Part shown: piece by piece, positions 1 through 7,568 of the stretch
How the letters are laid out: every line of letters starts with the position of its first letter
Numbering within the stretch: the stretch's first letter is position 1
Source of the DNA: Leptospirillum sp.
GTDB taxonomy: Bacteria; Nitrospirota; Leptospirillia; Leptospirillales; Leptospirillaceae
Assembly (NCBI GenBank): GCA_027315205.1
Contig: DAHUYM010000007.1
Location: forward strand, 92,242-156,241
DNA: 64,000 nucleotides
Direction of reading: 5' to 3'
Made by a program: the position numbers and the translations under genes
The notes under the pieces: generated by a model
Told to the model about the DNA's origin: nothing
Seen by the model: the letters and a program-made list of their open reading frames with translations, nothing else
The model's database searches: none

Positions 1-2
1 CG

Positions 3-497
3 ACCCTTCGGCTCCTTCGTGAACTGGATCTGGAGACGTGCGACGGTCCACGGAACGTGGTTCCCGTGTCCCTCGAGAAGAAGGAACGCTTGGCAGTCCT
101 TTGTAAAAACGGACTGTACTTCGTCCATCCGGACGTTTCCACCCCGCACAGATCATGGAAATTCCACCACCGTCCGGGTTCGATGGCATCCCTGGTTCGC
201 GGAAACCTTCTCATCGTTTCCTTTCCGGAAAAGAACGAACTCGATATCTGGGATATCGCGGGAAAACGCGTCGTCAAACGGATTGCCCTCGATTCCCGTC
301 CCATATTCCTCACATCGACGGCCGATGGTACGGGATTCCTCGTCATTACAAACTCGGCTAGAAGACAGGAGACCCGGCTGATATTCTACCGGATCTCGGG
401 GCCCGTCCCGCATTTGAAGAAGGCTTCGAATCCACCGTCTACGGTTCTCCCGGAAGGCCCGTCAAACGGCAAGGTAAAAACTCCAGTCAAGCGGTGA
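3..497 (+). CDS. C-terminal part of a YVTN-like beta-propeller protein (partial)
   Basis: The reading frame is open from the first bases of the window, so the gene starts upstream and only about 164 C-terminal residues are seen. The segment 'LDIWDIAGKRVVKRIALDS' followed by 'RPIFLTSTADGTGFLVIT' has the rhythm of one blade of a YVTN/surface-layer beta-propeller (a beta strand, a 'v-d' turn, 'rP', then 'DG..l.Vt'). Such proteins are usually exported and bind partners or ligands. The last 35 residues are polar and probably disordered. The stop overlaps the region just before fabI, so the two may be cotranscribed. The substrate and the N-terminal signal cannot be judged from this fragment. Confidence 0.6.
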   Translation, partial: TLRLLRELDLETCDGPRNVVPVSLEKKERLAVLCKNGLYFVHPDVSTPHRSWKFHHRPGSMASLVRGNLLIVSFPEKNELDIWDIAGKRVVKRIALDSRPIFLTSTADGTGFLVITNSARRQETRLIFYRISGPVPHLKKASNPPSTVLPEGPSNGKVKTPVKR

Positions 498-523
498 TGT
501 CGGATTTGAGGAGAGGAGGCGAA

Positions 524-1336
524 ATGGGGGTCTTGAAAGACAAGAACATCTTCGTGACAGGTGTCGCCAACCGTTGGTCCATCGCATGGGCGGTGTCCGA
601 AGCGATCATGCGGGAGGGTGGGAGGGTGGCATTTTCCTACCAGGGAGAAACGCAGAAAACCAACATCCAGAAGCTCCTGGAAGGAATCCCTTCAGTAAAG
701 GATGCTGTACTTGTGCCACTCGATGTCCGGGACGACGCCCAGGTTTCCAAGACGGCACAGGATTTTCTCCGGGAGGGTGTCCGTTTCGACGGATTGGTCC
801 ATAGCATCGCCTTTGCCAAGCGTGAAGAGCTCGATGGACTTTTTCTCGATACCTCCCGGGAGGGGTTCCTCCTGGCCCAGGAAGTGAGTGCATACTCCCT
901 CGTCCAGTTGTGCCGTGAGTTTTGCCCCGTCATGAACGAAGGGGCGTCCGTTGTGGCGATGACCTATCTTGGATCGGAACGTGTCGTTCCCCACTATAAC
1001 GTCATGGGGGCGGCAAAAGCGGCCCTGGAAGCGTCGGTCCGGTATCTGTCCTTCGATCTGGGCAATCGGGGTATCAGGGTCAACGCTTTGTCCGCGGGAC
1101 CGGTCAAGACGGCTTCCGGAAGAGCAATCAAGGGATTTGGGGATATGCAACGCATAGTGGGGGATCAGGCACCCCTCAAGACGCCCTTGACGGCAGATGA
1201 GGTTGCGGATGTGACGGTCTGCATTCTTTCGCATCTTTTTCGGGGAGTGACCGGTGAATTGATCCATGTCGACATGGGATATCATGCTTTGGGCATGGTC
1301 CTCCCCTCATCGCAGGGAGGTGCAGAAGACTCTTGA
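524..1336 (+). CDS. fabI: Enoyl-[acyl-carrier-protein] reductase (NADH), FabI
   Basis: This enzyme catalyses the last reduction of each fatty-acid elongation cycle in the cytoplasm (trans-2-enoyl-ACP to acyl-ACP). The 270-residue protein shows the FabI-type nucleotide motif 'GVANRWSIAWA' near residue 13 and the catalytic pattern Y148, Y158 and K165 (Y-x6-K), which separates FabI from ordinary short-chain dehydrogenases. An in-frame GTG lies at 494, but the ATG at 524 is preceded by a strong GAGGAGAGGAGG ribosome binding site and gives the usual family length, so that start was chosen. It lies between the propeller gene and the Rieske gene on the same strand. Confidence 0.95.
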   Translation: MGVLKDKNIFVTGVANRWSIAWAVSEAIMREGGRVAFSYQGETQKTNIQKLLEGIPSVKDAVLVPLDVRDDAQVSKTAQDFLREGVRFDGLVHSIAFAKREELDGLFLDTSREGFLLAQEVSAYSLVQLCREFCPVMNEGASVVAMTYLGSERVVPHYNVMGAAKAALEASVRYLSFDLGNRGIRVNALSAGPVKTASGRAIKGFGDMQRIVGDQAPLKTPLTADEVADVTVCILSHLFRGVTGELIHVDMGYHALGMVLPSSQGGAEDS

Positions 1337-1402
1337 GGTCCACCAGACCATGATTTCCCCGTGTTCCCGTTCTGGCAGTTTGCAATACGGAAAGGAATTC
1401 TA

Positions 1403-2332
1403 ATGGCACAAGAAGTCATTTTTCGAATGGGCATTCCGGTCCTGGACGAAACTCGCCGGGAGATCGGGAGGCTCGAAAAACTCGTTTTTTTTGAAACGGA
1501 AAAGAAAATCACGGAAATCGTGATTCGCGAACTTTCCTGCCTCAGACGGATTCCCGTAGAACGGATCCGGTCCATAGAGACACATGAGCTCCTCTTGACG
1601 GGTCAGGTCAATCCCGACGAGTTTCCCGTCTTCGATCCTGATCAATTCGAAGAACTCCCAACGTGGTTTTTCCCCTCGGGATACCGCATCGAAGTCGGTT
1701 CCGTCGTGACATTAAAACCATCGGACATCCGCATTTTCGGGGAAACCGAAGCGTATACCCGAAGAGAATTTATGGCGAAATCGACCGCGGTTGTCGCGAC
1801 CTTGATCGGAATCAGTCTTGTCGTGCCCATCGGCGGGTACATCCTTGCGGCTGTGAAGACAAAGGTCTCGGATCACTGGATCAATTTGCCGATGCGACTC
1901 GATCAGCTCCCCCTCGACTCTCCCGTTACCCAGACATTTTCGACGGTATCGGTCAGCGGATGGATGCGGGTGCCGATCGAAAAAACGGTCTGGCTCATAA
2001 GGCATTCCGGGGACACGGATCCGGATTCCGTGGCCGCCGATGTGTCGATCGGACTTGACTCCGCCCTGGAAAAAAAATTCGTCGATCCAAGGCTTACCGC
2101 GTTTTCTCCGATATGTCCCCATTTGGGTTGTGCCCCCCAGTGGTTCAGGGACCAGAAACAGTTCATCTGCCCATGCCATCATTCCGTTTACGAAATCACC
2201 GGAAAAGTCGTTTCCGGACCGGCTCCCAGACCCTTGGATACCTTTCCCGTCCGTATTGCCCCGGATGGAATTATTTCCATCATCTACGAACAGTTCTCGA
2301 TCGGGATTCCCAAGAAGGTACGTCTGGCCTGA
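1403..2332 (+). CDS. Rieske [2Fe-2S] protein with N-terminal PRC-barrel-like domain
   Basis: This is the iron-sulfur subunit of a bc-type quinol-oxidising complex. The C-terminal half has the Rieske boxes: C238-P-H240-L-G-C243 and C256-P-C258-H259, with C238, H240, C256 and H259 as cluster ligands and C243/C258 as the likely disulfide. Before it lie about 118 residues resembling a PRC-barrel ('GIPVLDETRREIGRLEKLV'), then 'TRREFMAK' at 119-126, which looks like an internal twin-arginine signal, and a hydrophobic anchor at about 128-152. This suggests a cytoplasmic barrel, one membrane span and a periplasmic cluster domain. The start at 1403 has GGAAAGGA upstream; an earlier GTG at 1361 is less likely. 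Cytochrome b follows after 23 bases. Confidence 0.9.
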   Translation: MAQEVIFRMGIPVLDETRREIGRLEKLVFFETEKKITEIVIRELSCLRRIPVERIRSIETHELLLTGQVNPDEFPVFDPDQFEELPTWFFPSGYRIEVGSVVTLKPSDIRIFGETEAYTRREFMAKSTAVVATLIGISLVVPIGGYILAAVKTKVSDHWINLPMRLDQLPLDSPVTQTFSTVSVSGWMRVPIEKTVWLIRHSGDTDPDSVAADVSIGLDSALEKKFVDPRLTAFSPICPHLGCAPQWFRDQKQFICPCHHSVYEITGKVVSGPAPRPLDTFPVRIAPDGIISIIYEQFSIGIPKKVRLA

Positions 2333-2355
2333 ACGTCTTATGCGGAGGGATCCGG

Positions 2356-3747
2356 ATGGAGCCCGAAAAAGAAGGCAGGATCGTTCGGTACCTGGACGAG
2401 CGGATCCGTTTGAAGGCCCTCATGAGCTTTCTGTTGAACGAGCCGATGCCCGGAGGAGCCCGTTGGGCCTACGTATTCGGAAGCATGGTCATGTTCAGCC
2501 TCATTCTTCAGTTCCTGACCGGTATGATGCTGGCATTCTACTATGGAGGTACGCCCGATCATGCTTGGGACAGCGTCAATTATATCGATCATCTGACGTA
2601 TGAAAATATTCCCGTCGGTCGTATGATCCGTGGGCTTCATTATTGGGGCGCTTCGATCATGGTCATTCTCGTCGGGCTCCACCTCCTTCAGGTTTTTTTG
2701 TGGGGCGCCTACAAGAGGCCCCGGGAAATCATGTGGCTCGTGGGAGTCCTTCTCCTTGCAATGACGATGGTCGCCGCTTTTACGGGCTATCTTCTTCCGT
2801 GGGACGAACGGGCGTACTGGGGAACGATCGTCGGAACGAACATGATAGGCCTTATTCCGATCGTCGGACCGGTCATCAAGAGTGCTATACGGGGAGGTGT
2901 CGGACTCGGAGCCTTGACCCTTTCACATTTTTTTACGATACACACGATGGTCCTGCCGACCCTGTTCATTCTCTTTGTCGGACTGCATATGGTGATTTTC
3001 CGCCGTGTCGGTCCCGCGGGCCCGTTCGGGGGCGATCCCCTGACGCTTGAGTCGCAGAAGGAATTTTTCTATCCACGGCAAGTGTTGATGGACTCGCTGG
3101 GGATGTTTGGGGTTTTTCTCCTGATCGCAATGTTGGCCATCATGGTCCCTCCCGGGCTCGAAGCAATGGCGAACCCGTCGAACGGCGCCTACAATCCCGT
3201 GCCCGCATGGTACTTCGATTGGATTTTCCAGCTCCTCAAAGTGATCCGGCCGGAAATTCTGGGTGTGGTGGGTTTGCCGGCACTGATCGGGATGATCCTG
3301 ATTTTTCTTCCGTTCGCAGACCGGAATCCCGAGCGTTCGCCATTGCGAAGGCCATTTTCCGTCCTGGCGACTTTGTTTGTTCTGGCAAGCATGATCGTTC
3401 TTTCGATTCTGGCGGAAAAAGGATATAAAAAGCTGGTGCCCTTGGACCGGGATGCCATGGCCCGGGGCAAGGTGGTGTTCGACCATTCCGGATGTCTTGG
3501 ATGCCATCGTTTACAGGACAGGGGAGGACGGATGGGGCCGGATCTGTCCGAGGAGGGGCTGATCGGACATCCCCAACATTGGCTTGTTACACAATTCGTC
3601 AATTCCAAAACCAATTTCCCGAATTCACCGATGCCCAACTTTACGTTTTTGAAGCCGGATCAATTGCACGATCTGGCCCAGTATGTTTCATCGCTCGGAA
3701 GAGCCGGATGGCCGGATCCTACCAAAGAAGGGAACGGGGAAAAGTAA
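2356..3747 (+). CDS. Cytochrome b (b6-type) fused to a C-terminal cytochrome c domain
   Basis: This is the membrane core of the bc-type complex that moves electrons from quinol toward cytochrome c. H95/H109 and H196/H211 give haem-ligand spacings of 13 and 14 intervening residues, the b6-type pattern. The second half covers the subunit-IV-like part, with the Qo-site motif reading PAWY (283-286) where PEWY is usual. After the last membrane helix (about 335-355) comes a cytochrome c domain with CLGCH at 380-384 and a possible Met ligand at 426 ('SPMPNF'). One polypeptide therefore carries cytochrome b, subunit IV and the c-type haem. The ATG at 2356 follows 'GGAGGGATCCGG'. It is cotranscribed with the Rieske gene. 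Confidence 0.93.
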   Translation: MEPEKEGRIVRYLDERIRLKALMSFLLNEPMPGGARWAYVFGSMVMFSLILQFLTGMMLAFYYGGTPDHAWDSVNYIDHLTYENIPVGRMIRGLHYWGASIMVILVGLHLLQVFLWGAYKRPREIMWLVGVLLLAMTMVAAFTGYLLPWDERAYWGTIVGTNMIGLIPIVGPVIKSAIRGGVGLGALTLSHFFTIHTMVLPTLFILFVGLHMVIFRRVGPAGPFGGDPLTLESQKEFFYPRQVLMDSLGMFGVFLLIAMLAIMVPPGLEAMANPSNGAYNPVPAWYFDWIFQLLKVIRPEILGVVGLPALIGMILIFLPFADRNPERSPLRRPFSVLATLFVLASMIVLSILAEKGYKKLVPLDRDAMARGKVVFDHSGCLGCHRLQDRGGRMGPDLSEEGLIGHPQHWLVTQFVNSKTNFPNSPMPNFTFLKPDQLHDLAQYVSSLGRAGWPDPTKEGNGEK

Positions 3748-3760
3748 GGAGCCAAGAAGG

Positions 3761-4012
3761 TCATTCGAGGGATTTGAGGATCGTGATGGCCCGTTCCTTT
3801 TCAGGTGTCCCGACAAAATAGGCTCGTCCGTTGATGAGGGTCGTCGGAACGGACGTGAGGTTCTGGCTTTTTGCAATTTCCCTCCCACGGGGCGTGTCTA
3901 TATCGATTTCCTCATACTCGAACGACACTTCTTCCATGAGTCGTTTCCAGAACGATTTGGCAGAAGGGCAACTGGGGCACCATTGGGCATAAAGGACTGT
4001 AACGTTTGCCAT
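3761..4012 (-). CDS. Glutaredoxin/thioredoxin-like small redox protein
   Basis: This 83-residue cytoplasmic protein has a thioredoxin fold signature: 'VTVLYAQWCPSCPSAK' with the redox pair C12-x-x-C15, followed by 'IDIDTPRGREIA' and the cis-proline region 'LTSVPTTLING'. Glutaredoxin-like proteins of this size reduce disulfides or donate electrons to ribonucleotide reductase (NrdH). The CPSC active site does not decide between these roles. A longer frame reaches 4162, but the ATG at 4012 begins exactly at the domain and has GGAGACGGAAG upstream. It is convergent with the cytochrome gene, with only 13 bases between the two stops. Confidence 0.85.
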   Translation of the reverse strand: MANVTVLYAQWCPSCPSAKSFWKRLMEEVSFEYEEIDIDTPRGREIAKSQNLTSVPTTLINGRAYFVGTPEKERAITILKSLE

Positions 4013-4174
4013 TGTCTTCCGTCTCCGATTCGCGTGTCGAACGGTTTCGCTCGCGTGCAAGTCCGGCAAATTTTTCGTGGACCTATGATACAATCCAACG
4101 GGTTGCGCGAACAAGGAGAGGGCCGTCCGCCCGACCTCCAGGAATGTCACACGTGTCTTCATAGGAAATTGTCC

Positions 4175-4357
4175 ATGAATGTTTATGCCATGTTTGTCGG
4201 GGCAGCAGGAGGGGTTTTCTTCGGTTTTTTCGTGAGCTGGTGGAACCGGAAGAGATCCTGTCCAGGCACGGTGTGCCAGATAAACGGTGACCCCCGCACG
4301 GCCATGATTTCATACGGAGCGGTCGGAGCGTTGCTCGGTCTGACATTCCATGTCTGA
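4175..4357 (+). CDS. Small two-helix membrane protein (DUF6132-like)
   Basis: A 60-residue protein with two hydrophobic segments, residues 4-22 and about 44-59, joined by a polar loop 'NRKRSCPGTVCQINGDPRT'. The cysteine-containing loop followed by 'NGDPRT' and a glycine-rich second helix recalls the DUF6132 family of tiny membrane proteins ('CPIT.NP' type loop). That match is from memory and tentative. The ATG at 4175 follows 'AGGAAATTGTCC'. The last codons overlap the start of the next gene (4350), so the two are probably translationally coupled. The function is unknown. Confidence 0.65.
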   Translation: MNVYAMFVGAAGGVFFGFFVSWWNRKRSCPGTVCQINGDPRTAMISYGAVGALLGLTFHV

Positions 4358-4760
4358 AATAAAGGCCGGAGCGAAGGTGCCCAACCCGGTGGGACCTTAT
4401 TCTCCTGTTCGGGAAACCGGGGGGTGGGTCTTTCTCTCCGGGCAGATTGCGCTGGATCCGGAAACGGGACAACTGGTCCATGGAGGAATCACGGAAGAAA
4501 CCCGGCGGGTTCTTGAAAACATCCGCAATCTATTGGAAAGCTGCGGGTTAGGCTGGCAATCGTGTGTCAAGACGACGATTTACCTGGTTGAGATGAAGGA
4601 TTTTTCTGTGGTCAATGAAATCTACGGGCAGGTCCTATCGAGACCCTACCCTGCACGCTCAACGGTCGGGGTCAAGGAACTTCCCAAGGGAGCGCGGATC
4701 GAAGTTGAGGTGATCGCGAAGAGGATTGACGGTAAAGAATCTGAAAAAATGGTTCTCTAA
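4350..4760 (+). CDS. ridA: RidA/YjgF-family enamine/imine deaminase
   Basis: RidA proteins hydrolyse reactive enamine and imine intermediates released by PLP enzymes, protecting metabolism in the cytoplasm. The 136-residue protein has the family landmarks 'GPYSPV' (Y17), 'FLSGQIALDPETG' and 'PYPARSTVGVKELPKGARIEVE' split over residues 99-120; R103 and E120 match the ligand-binding Arg and Glu. It is slightly longer than usual (about 128) because of a polar C-terminal tail. The ATG overlaps the stop of the small membrane protein, and its stop overlaps the convergent rpmB stop by three bases. Confidence 0.92.
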   Translation: MSEIKAGAKVPNPVGPYSPVRETGGWVFLSGQIALDPETGQLVHGGITEETRRVLENIRNLLESCGLGWQSCVKTTIYLVEMKDFSVVNEIYGQVLSRPYPARSTVGVKELPKGARIEVEVIAKRIDGKESEKMVL

Positions 4761-4948
4761 AGCGCTTTCTGGACCCATCCGCTCCGGATGCAGCGGGTGC
4801 AAACCCGGAGTTTCTTCGCCTGTCCACCAACCACTGCCCGAACATTCTGGAGATTCGGCTTGAACGCACGTTTTGAAACCCGGTGTGAATGGCTTATCTG
4901 ATTTCCGATGACTTTTGTTTTGCCACAGACGGCGCAGGAATCTGCCAC
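4757..4948 (-). CDS. rpmB: 50S ribosomal protein L28
   Basis: L28 is a small basic protein of the large ribosomal subunit. The sequence shows 'CAVCGK', 'GNQISHSHRVSKR', 'FKPNLQNVR' and 'RVCTRCIRSG', with paired CxxC motifs that would bind zinc. An ATG at 4960 adds four residues, but GGAGG lies five bases before a GTG at 4948, and that start gives the normal three residues before the first Cys. I therefore prefer the GTG start (63 residues). A promoter-like pair sits upstream (4991-5019). The gene is divergent from recG and convergent with ridA. Confidence 0.93.
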   Translation of the reverse strand: MADSCAVCGKTKVIGNQISHSHRVSKRAFKPNLQNVRAVVGGQAKKLRVCTRCIRSGWVQKAL

Positions 4949-4990
4949 AACATCCTCCATAATCGGTGATAATTTCGTTAAAACATGACA

Positions 4991-5019
4991 ATTCTAAAGA
5001 TATTCGCTGACAAAATCAA
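4991..5019 (-). promoter_or_regulatory. Candidate promoter of rpmB
   Basis: On the minus strand TTGATT (complement of 5014-5019) and TAGAAT (complement of 4991-4996) are separated by exactly 17 bases, a good sigma-70 geometry. The predicted transcript would begin near 4984, about 35 bases before the preferred GTG start of rpmB. No equally good pair was seen for recG on the other strand. Confidence 0.5.
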
Positions 5020-5073
5020 TCCGTCCCCGAAGGCCCAAACCGAAGGAAACCGGGACGAGGGCCGTCTCCGGCC

Positions 5074-7215
5074 ATGAACCGGACACCTATTTCACTGGCC
5101 TCTCCCCTCACTTCGATCGCCGACGTGGGTCCCAAAAGGGTCGAAAAGCTCTCCCGCATGGGAATACATTCGATCCTGGATCTTCTGTATTATTTCCCCT
5201 TCCGTTACGAGGACCGGAGATCCGGGGCCAAGATCGCTCACCTTGCTCCGGAGACATCCCGGGGATTCATTGCCCGCGTGCGCTCTATCCGAAAGAGGTC
5301 GCTCCGGAATCTCAGGGTTCCCCTGATCGAAGCCGATCTCGAGGACGAGACCGGGACCGTCCGGGCTGTCTGGTTCGGACAGGAATACCTGTTGAAAACC
5401 CTGCCTGAAAACGCGTCGGCATTTTTTTTCGGAAAAGCCGAAGTGTCCTCGTTCGATGGGAGGCTCTCCGTCCGGTCGCCTGTCGTCGAACGGATTGATC
5501 CGGAAAAAAAAGGACAGAAAAGTTTCCATATCAACAGGATTGTCCCGGTTTACCATGAGGCCGAAGGGCTGGGGTCGACCTTTTTCCGTAAGACGATAGG
5601 GACAGTATTGGCCACTCTCTGGGGCACAGACTTCGATCCCGTTCCGCGTTCTGTCCTGGAACCTCTGGGGTTGCCGACCTGGTTCTTGTCTCTTGTCGAA
5701 ATCCACTTTCCGAAAGACCTGAACGGTTCAGGGGATACCCAATCGCTTCTCGAGACCGATTATCCCCCGAGAAAAAGGTTCATTTTCGAAGAGTTCTTTT
5801 TCCTTGAATTTCTCATGGGACATAAGAAGAGGGAGGTACAGTGCACCCCCCGGTCAACTCCTTACCAAATAGCGAGGGATGCACGAAGACGTTTCCTGGA
5901 ATCCCTCCCTTTCCTCCCGACTAAGGCGCAGGAGCGCGCGTTTGAAGAGGTCCAGAACGATCTGGAAACTCCCCAGCCGATGAATCGTCTCCTTATGGGA
6001 GATGTCGGGTCGGGAAAGACGCTTGTTGCGGCATGGGGCATTTATCTTGCGACCTCCTCCGGTTTCCAGGCGGCTTTCATGGCTCCCACAGAAATTCTGG
6101 CCCAGCAACATTTTCGAACCCTCGGATCCCTTCTCGGTCCCCACGGAATCCGGACAGCCCTCCTGACACATGCGATAAAGGGGAGCGAACGGCGGGCTCT
6201 GATGGAAGATTCCTACATGGGGAATATCGAACTTGTGATCGGAACGCACGCCCTGATTCAGGAGGCATTGTCCTTCAAGCGCCTGGGATTTATTGTCGTC
6301 GACGAACAGCATAAGTTCGGCGTCGAGCAAAGGAAGATCCTGATAGGAAAAGGGGAGACACCGGATGTGCTCGTGATGACAGCAACTCCGATCCCCCGTT
6401 CCCTGGCCTTGTCCTATTTCGGAGATCTCGATATATCGATCCTCGACGAAAAACCCCCGGGAAGACGCCCGGTCGAAACCCGGTTGCTCGCGTCCACTGA
6501 AGAAGGGGATTTCTGGGACACCGAGATTCGTCCGTCCGTTGACCGCGGCGAACAGGTCTACGTCGTCTATCCCGTGATCGATAGCTCTGCCGTTAAGGAG
6601 TTGAAGGATGCCACGACCATGTGGGGTGCGCTTTCTCAAAAGTGGCCGGACATCGCTGTCGGACTCCTGACCGGACGCATGACATCCGATGAAAAAGAAG
6701 AGATGATGAACAGGGTCGAGGCAGGCCTTGTGAAAGTCCTTGTTGCGACCACGGTGATCGAAGTCGGAGTCGATGTTCCGAATGCGACGGTCATGGTCGT
6801 CGAGAATGCCGAACGCTTCGGTCTGGCCCAACTCCACCAGTTGAGGGGACGTGTCGGGAGAGGGGATCTTCCCGGCCGATTCTTTCTGATTCCCGGAAAC
6901 GGGGTTTCAGGGGAGGGGATTGACCGTCTTCGCGTTTTGACCCGTTCGGACGACGGGTTCCGCATTGCCGAAGAAGATTTGAGAACGCGGGGACCGGGAG
7001 AGTTTCTCGGGACCCGACAATCGGGCCTGCCTCCCTTCAAGGTTGCGGATCTCGTGAGGGATGCCCCACTTCTTGAAGAGGCGAGACGATCGTCCCACGC
7101 CTTTCTGGAAATGGCTTCGGAAGGAGGGAGCGAAAAAACATGGGAATGGACGACACTCATGAATTTCATACGGAATCGATTCCCGGACGTGGCAGAATGG
7201 CTTCTGGTGAGATAA
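5074..7215 (+). CDS. recG: ATP-dependent DNA helicase RecG
   Basis: RecG remodels stalled replication forks and branch-migrates Holliday junctions. The 713-residue protein begins with an HhH-like 'SIADVGPKRVEKLSRMGI' and a wedge/OB region. Walker A 'GDVGSGKT' is near residue 309, the DEQH box 'VVDEQHKFGVEQR' near 409, then 'VMTATPIPRSL' and helicase motif VI 'LHQLRGRVGRG'. Length and motif order are normal. The ATG at 5074 lacks a strong ribosome binding site; GAGG lies about 15 bases upstream. Its end overlaps the start of the next small gene. Confidence 0.97.
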   Translation: MNRTPISLASPLTSIADVGPKRVEKLSRMGIHSILDLLYYFPFRYEDRRSGAKIAHLAPETSRGFIARVRSIRKRSLRNLRVPLIEADLEDETGTVRAVWFGQEYLLKTLPENASAFFFGKAEVSSFDGRLSVRSPVVERIDPEKKGQKSFHINRIVPVYHEAEGLGSTFFRKTIGTVLATLWGTDFDPVPRSVLEPLGLPTWFLSLVEIHFPKDLNGSGDTQSLLETDYPPRKRFIFEEFFFLEFLMGHKKREVQCTPRSTPYQIARDARRRFLESLPFLPTKAQERAFEEVQNDLETPQPMNRLLMGDVGSGKTLVAAWGIYLATSSGFQAAFMAPTEILAQQHFRTLGSLLGPHGIRTALLTHAIKGSERRALMEDSYMGNIELVIGTHALIQEALSFKRLGFIVVDEQHKFGVEQRKILIGKGETPDVLVMTATPIPRSLALSYFGDLDISILDEKPPGRRPVETRLLASTEEGDFWDTEIRPSVDRGEQVYVVYPVIDSSAVKELKDATTMWGALSQKWPDIAVGLLTGRMTSDEKEEMMNRVEAGLVKVLVATTVIEVGVDVPNATVMVVENAERFGLAQLHQLRGRVGRGDLPGRFFLIPGNGVSGEGIDRLRVLTRSDDGFRIAEEDLRTRGPGEFLGTRQSGLPPFKVADLVRDAPLLEEARRSSHAFLEMASEGGSEKTWEWTTLMNFIRNRFPDVAEWLLVR

Positions 7216-7559
7216 GTGCAATAGAGGAGAAATCCGTCCAGGAAACAGTGCGCCTCGGGCAGGTGCGCACAGGTTGGGTCAGGACGATCGGGGTATTTAA
7301 GGAAACCGTTCTCTGGATCTTTAAAGTGGGCGATCTCGTCCAGTCATCATTGGCCAAGCTCCGGAATGAATCCCGGTTAAGGAAGGCTTATCGGGATTTG
7401 GGAGAATTCCTCTTCCAGAGGATGCATGACCCCGAACTCGACGAAGCCGATCAGGTGGAATTCGATCTTTTGATGGGGAGAATTGCCGAGATTCGCGTAG
7501 AGCGGGATCGCCTGATAGGAGATTCGGAGAATTCGGATCGAACGGGATTGTCGTCTTAA
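7197..7559 (+). CDS. Hypothetical small helical protein
   Basis: A 120-residue protein without a family I recognise. From about residue 25 it is mostly amphipathic helix ('VFKETVLWIFKVGDLVQSS', 'LRKAYRDLGEFLFQRM') and ends with an acidic, probably coiled segment ('ADQVEFDLLMGRIAEIRVER'). There is no signal peptide. The chosen ATG (7197) overlaps the last 19 bases of recG; an earlier ATG at 7140 lies deeper inside recG and is less likely. It lies nine bases before the Ppx/GppA gene, so recG, this gene and the phosphatase look like one operon. It could be an accessory of either neighbour. Confidence 0.6.
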   Translation: MASGEISAIEEKSVQETVRLGQVRTGWVRTIGVFKETVLWIFKVGDLVQSSLAKLRNESRLRKAYRDLGEFLFQRMHDPELDEADQVEFDLLMGRIAEIRVERDRLIGDSENSDRTGLSS

Positions 7560-7568
7560 GGAGGAATC

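Noticed and set aside
5854..6837. A 327-codon minus-strand frame inside recG
   Set aside because: Fully covered by recG motifs on the plus strand; no domain or ribosome binding site.
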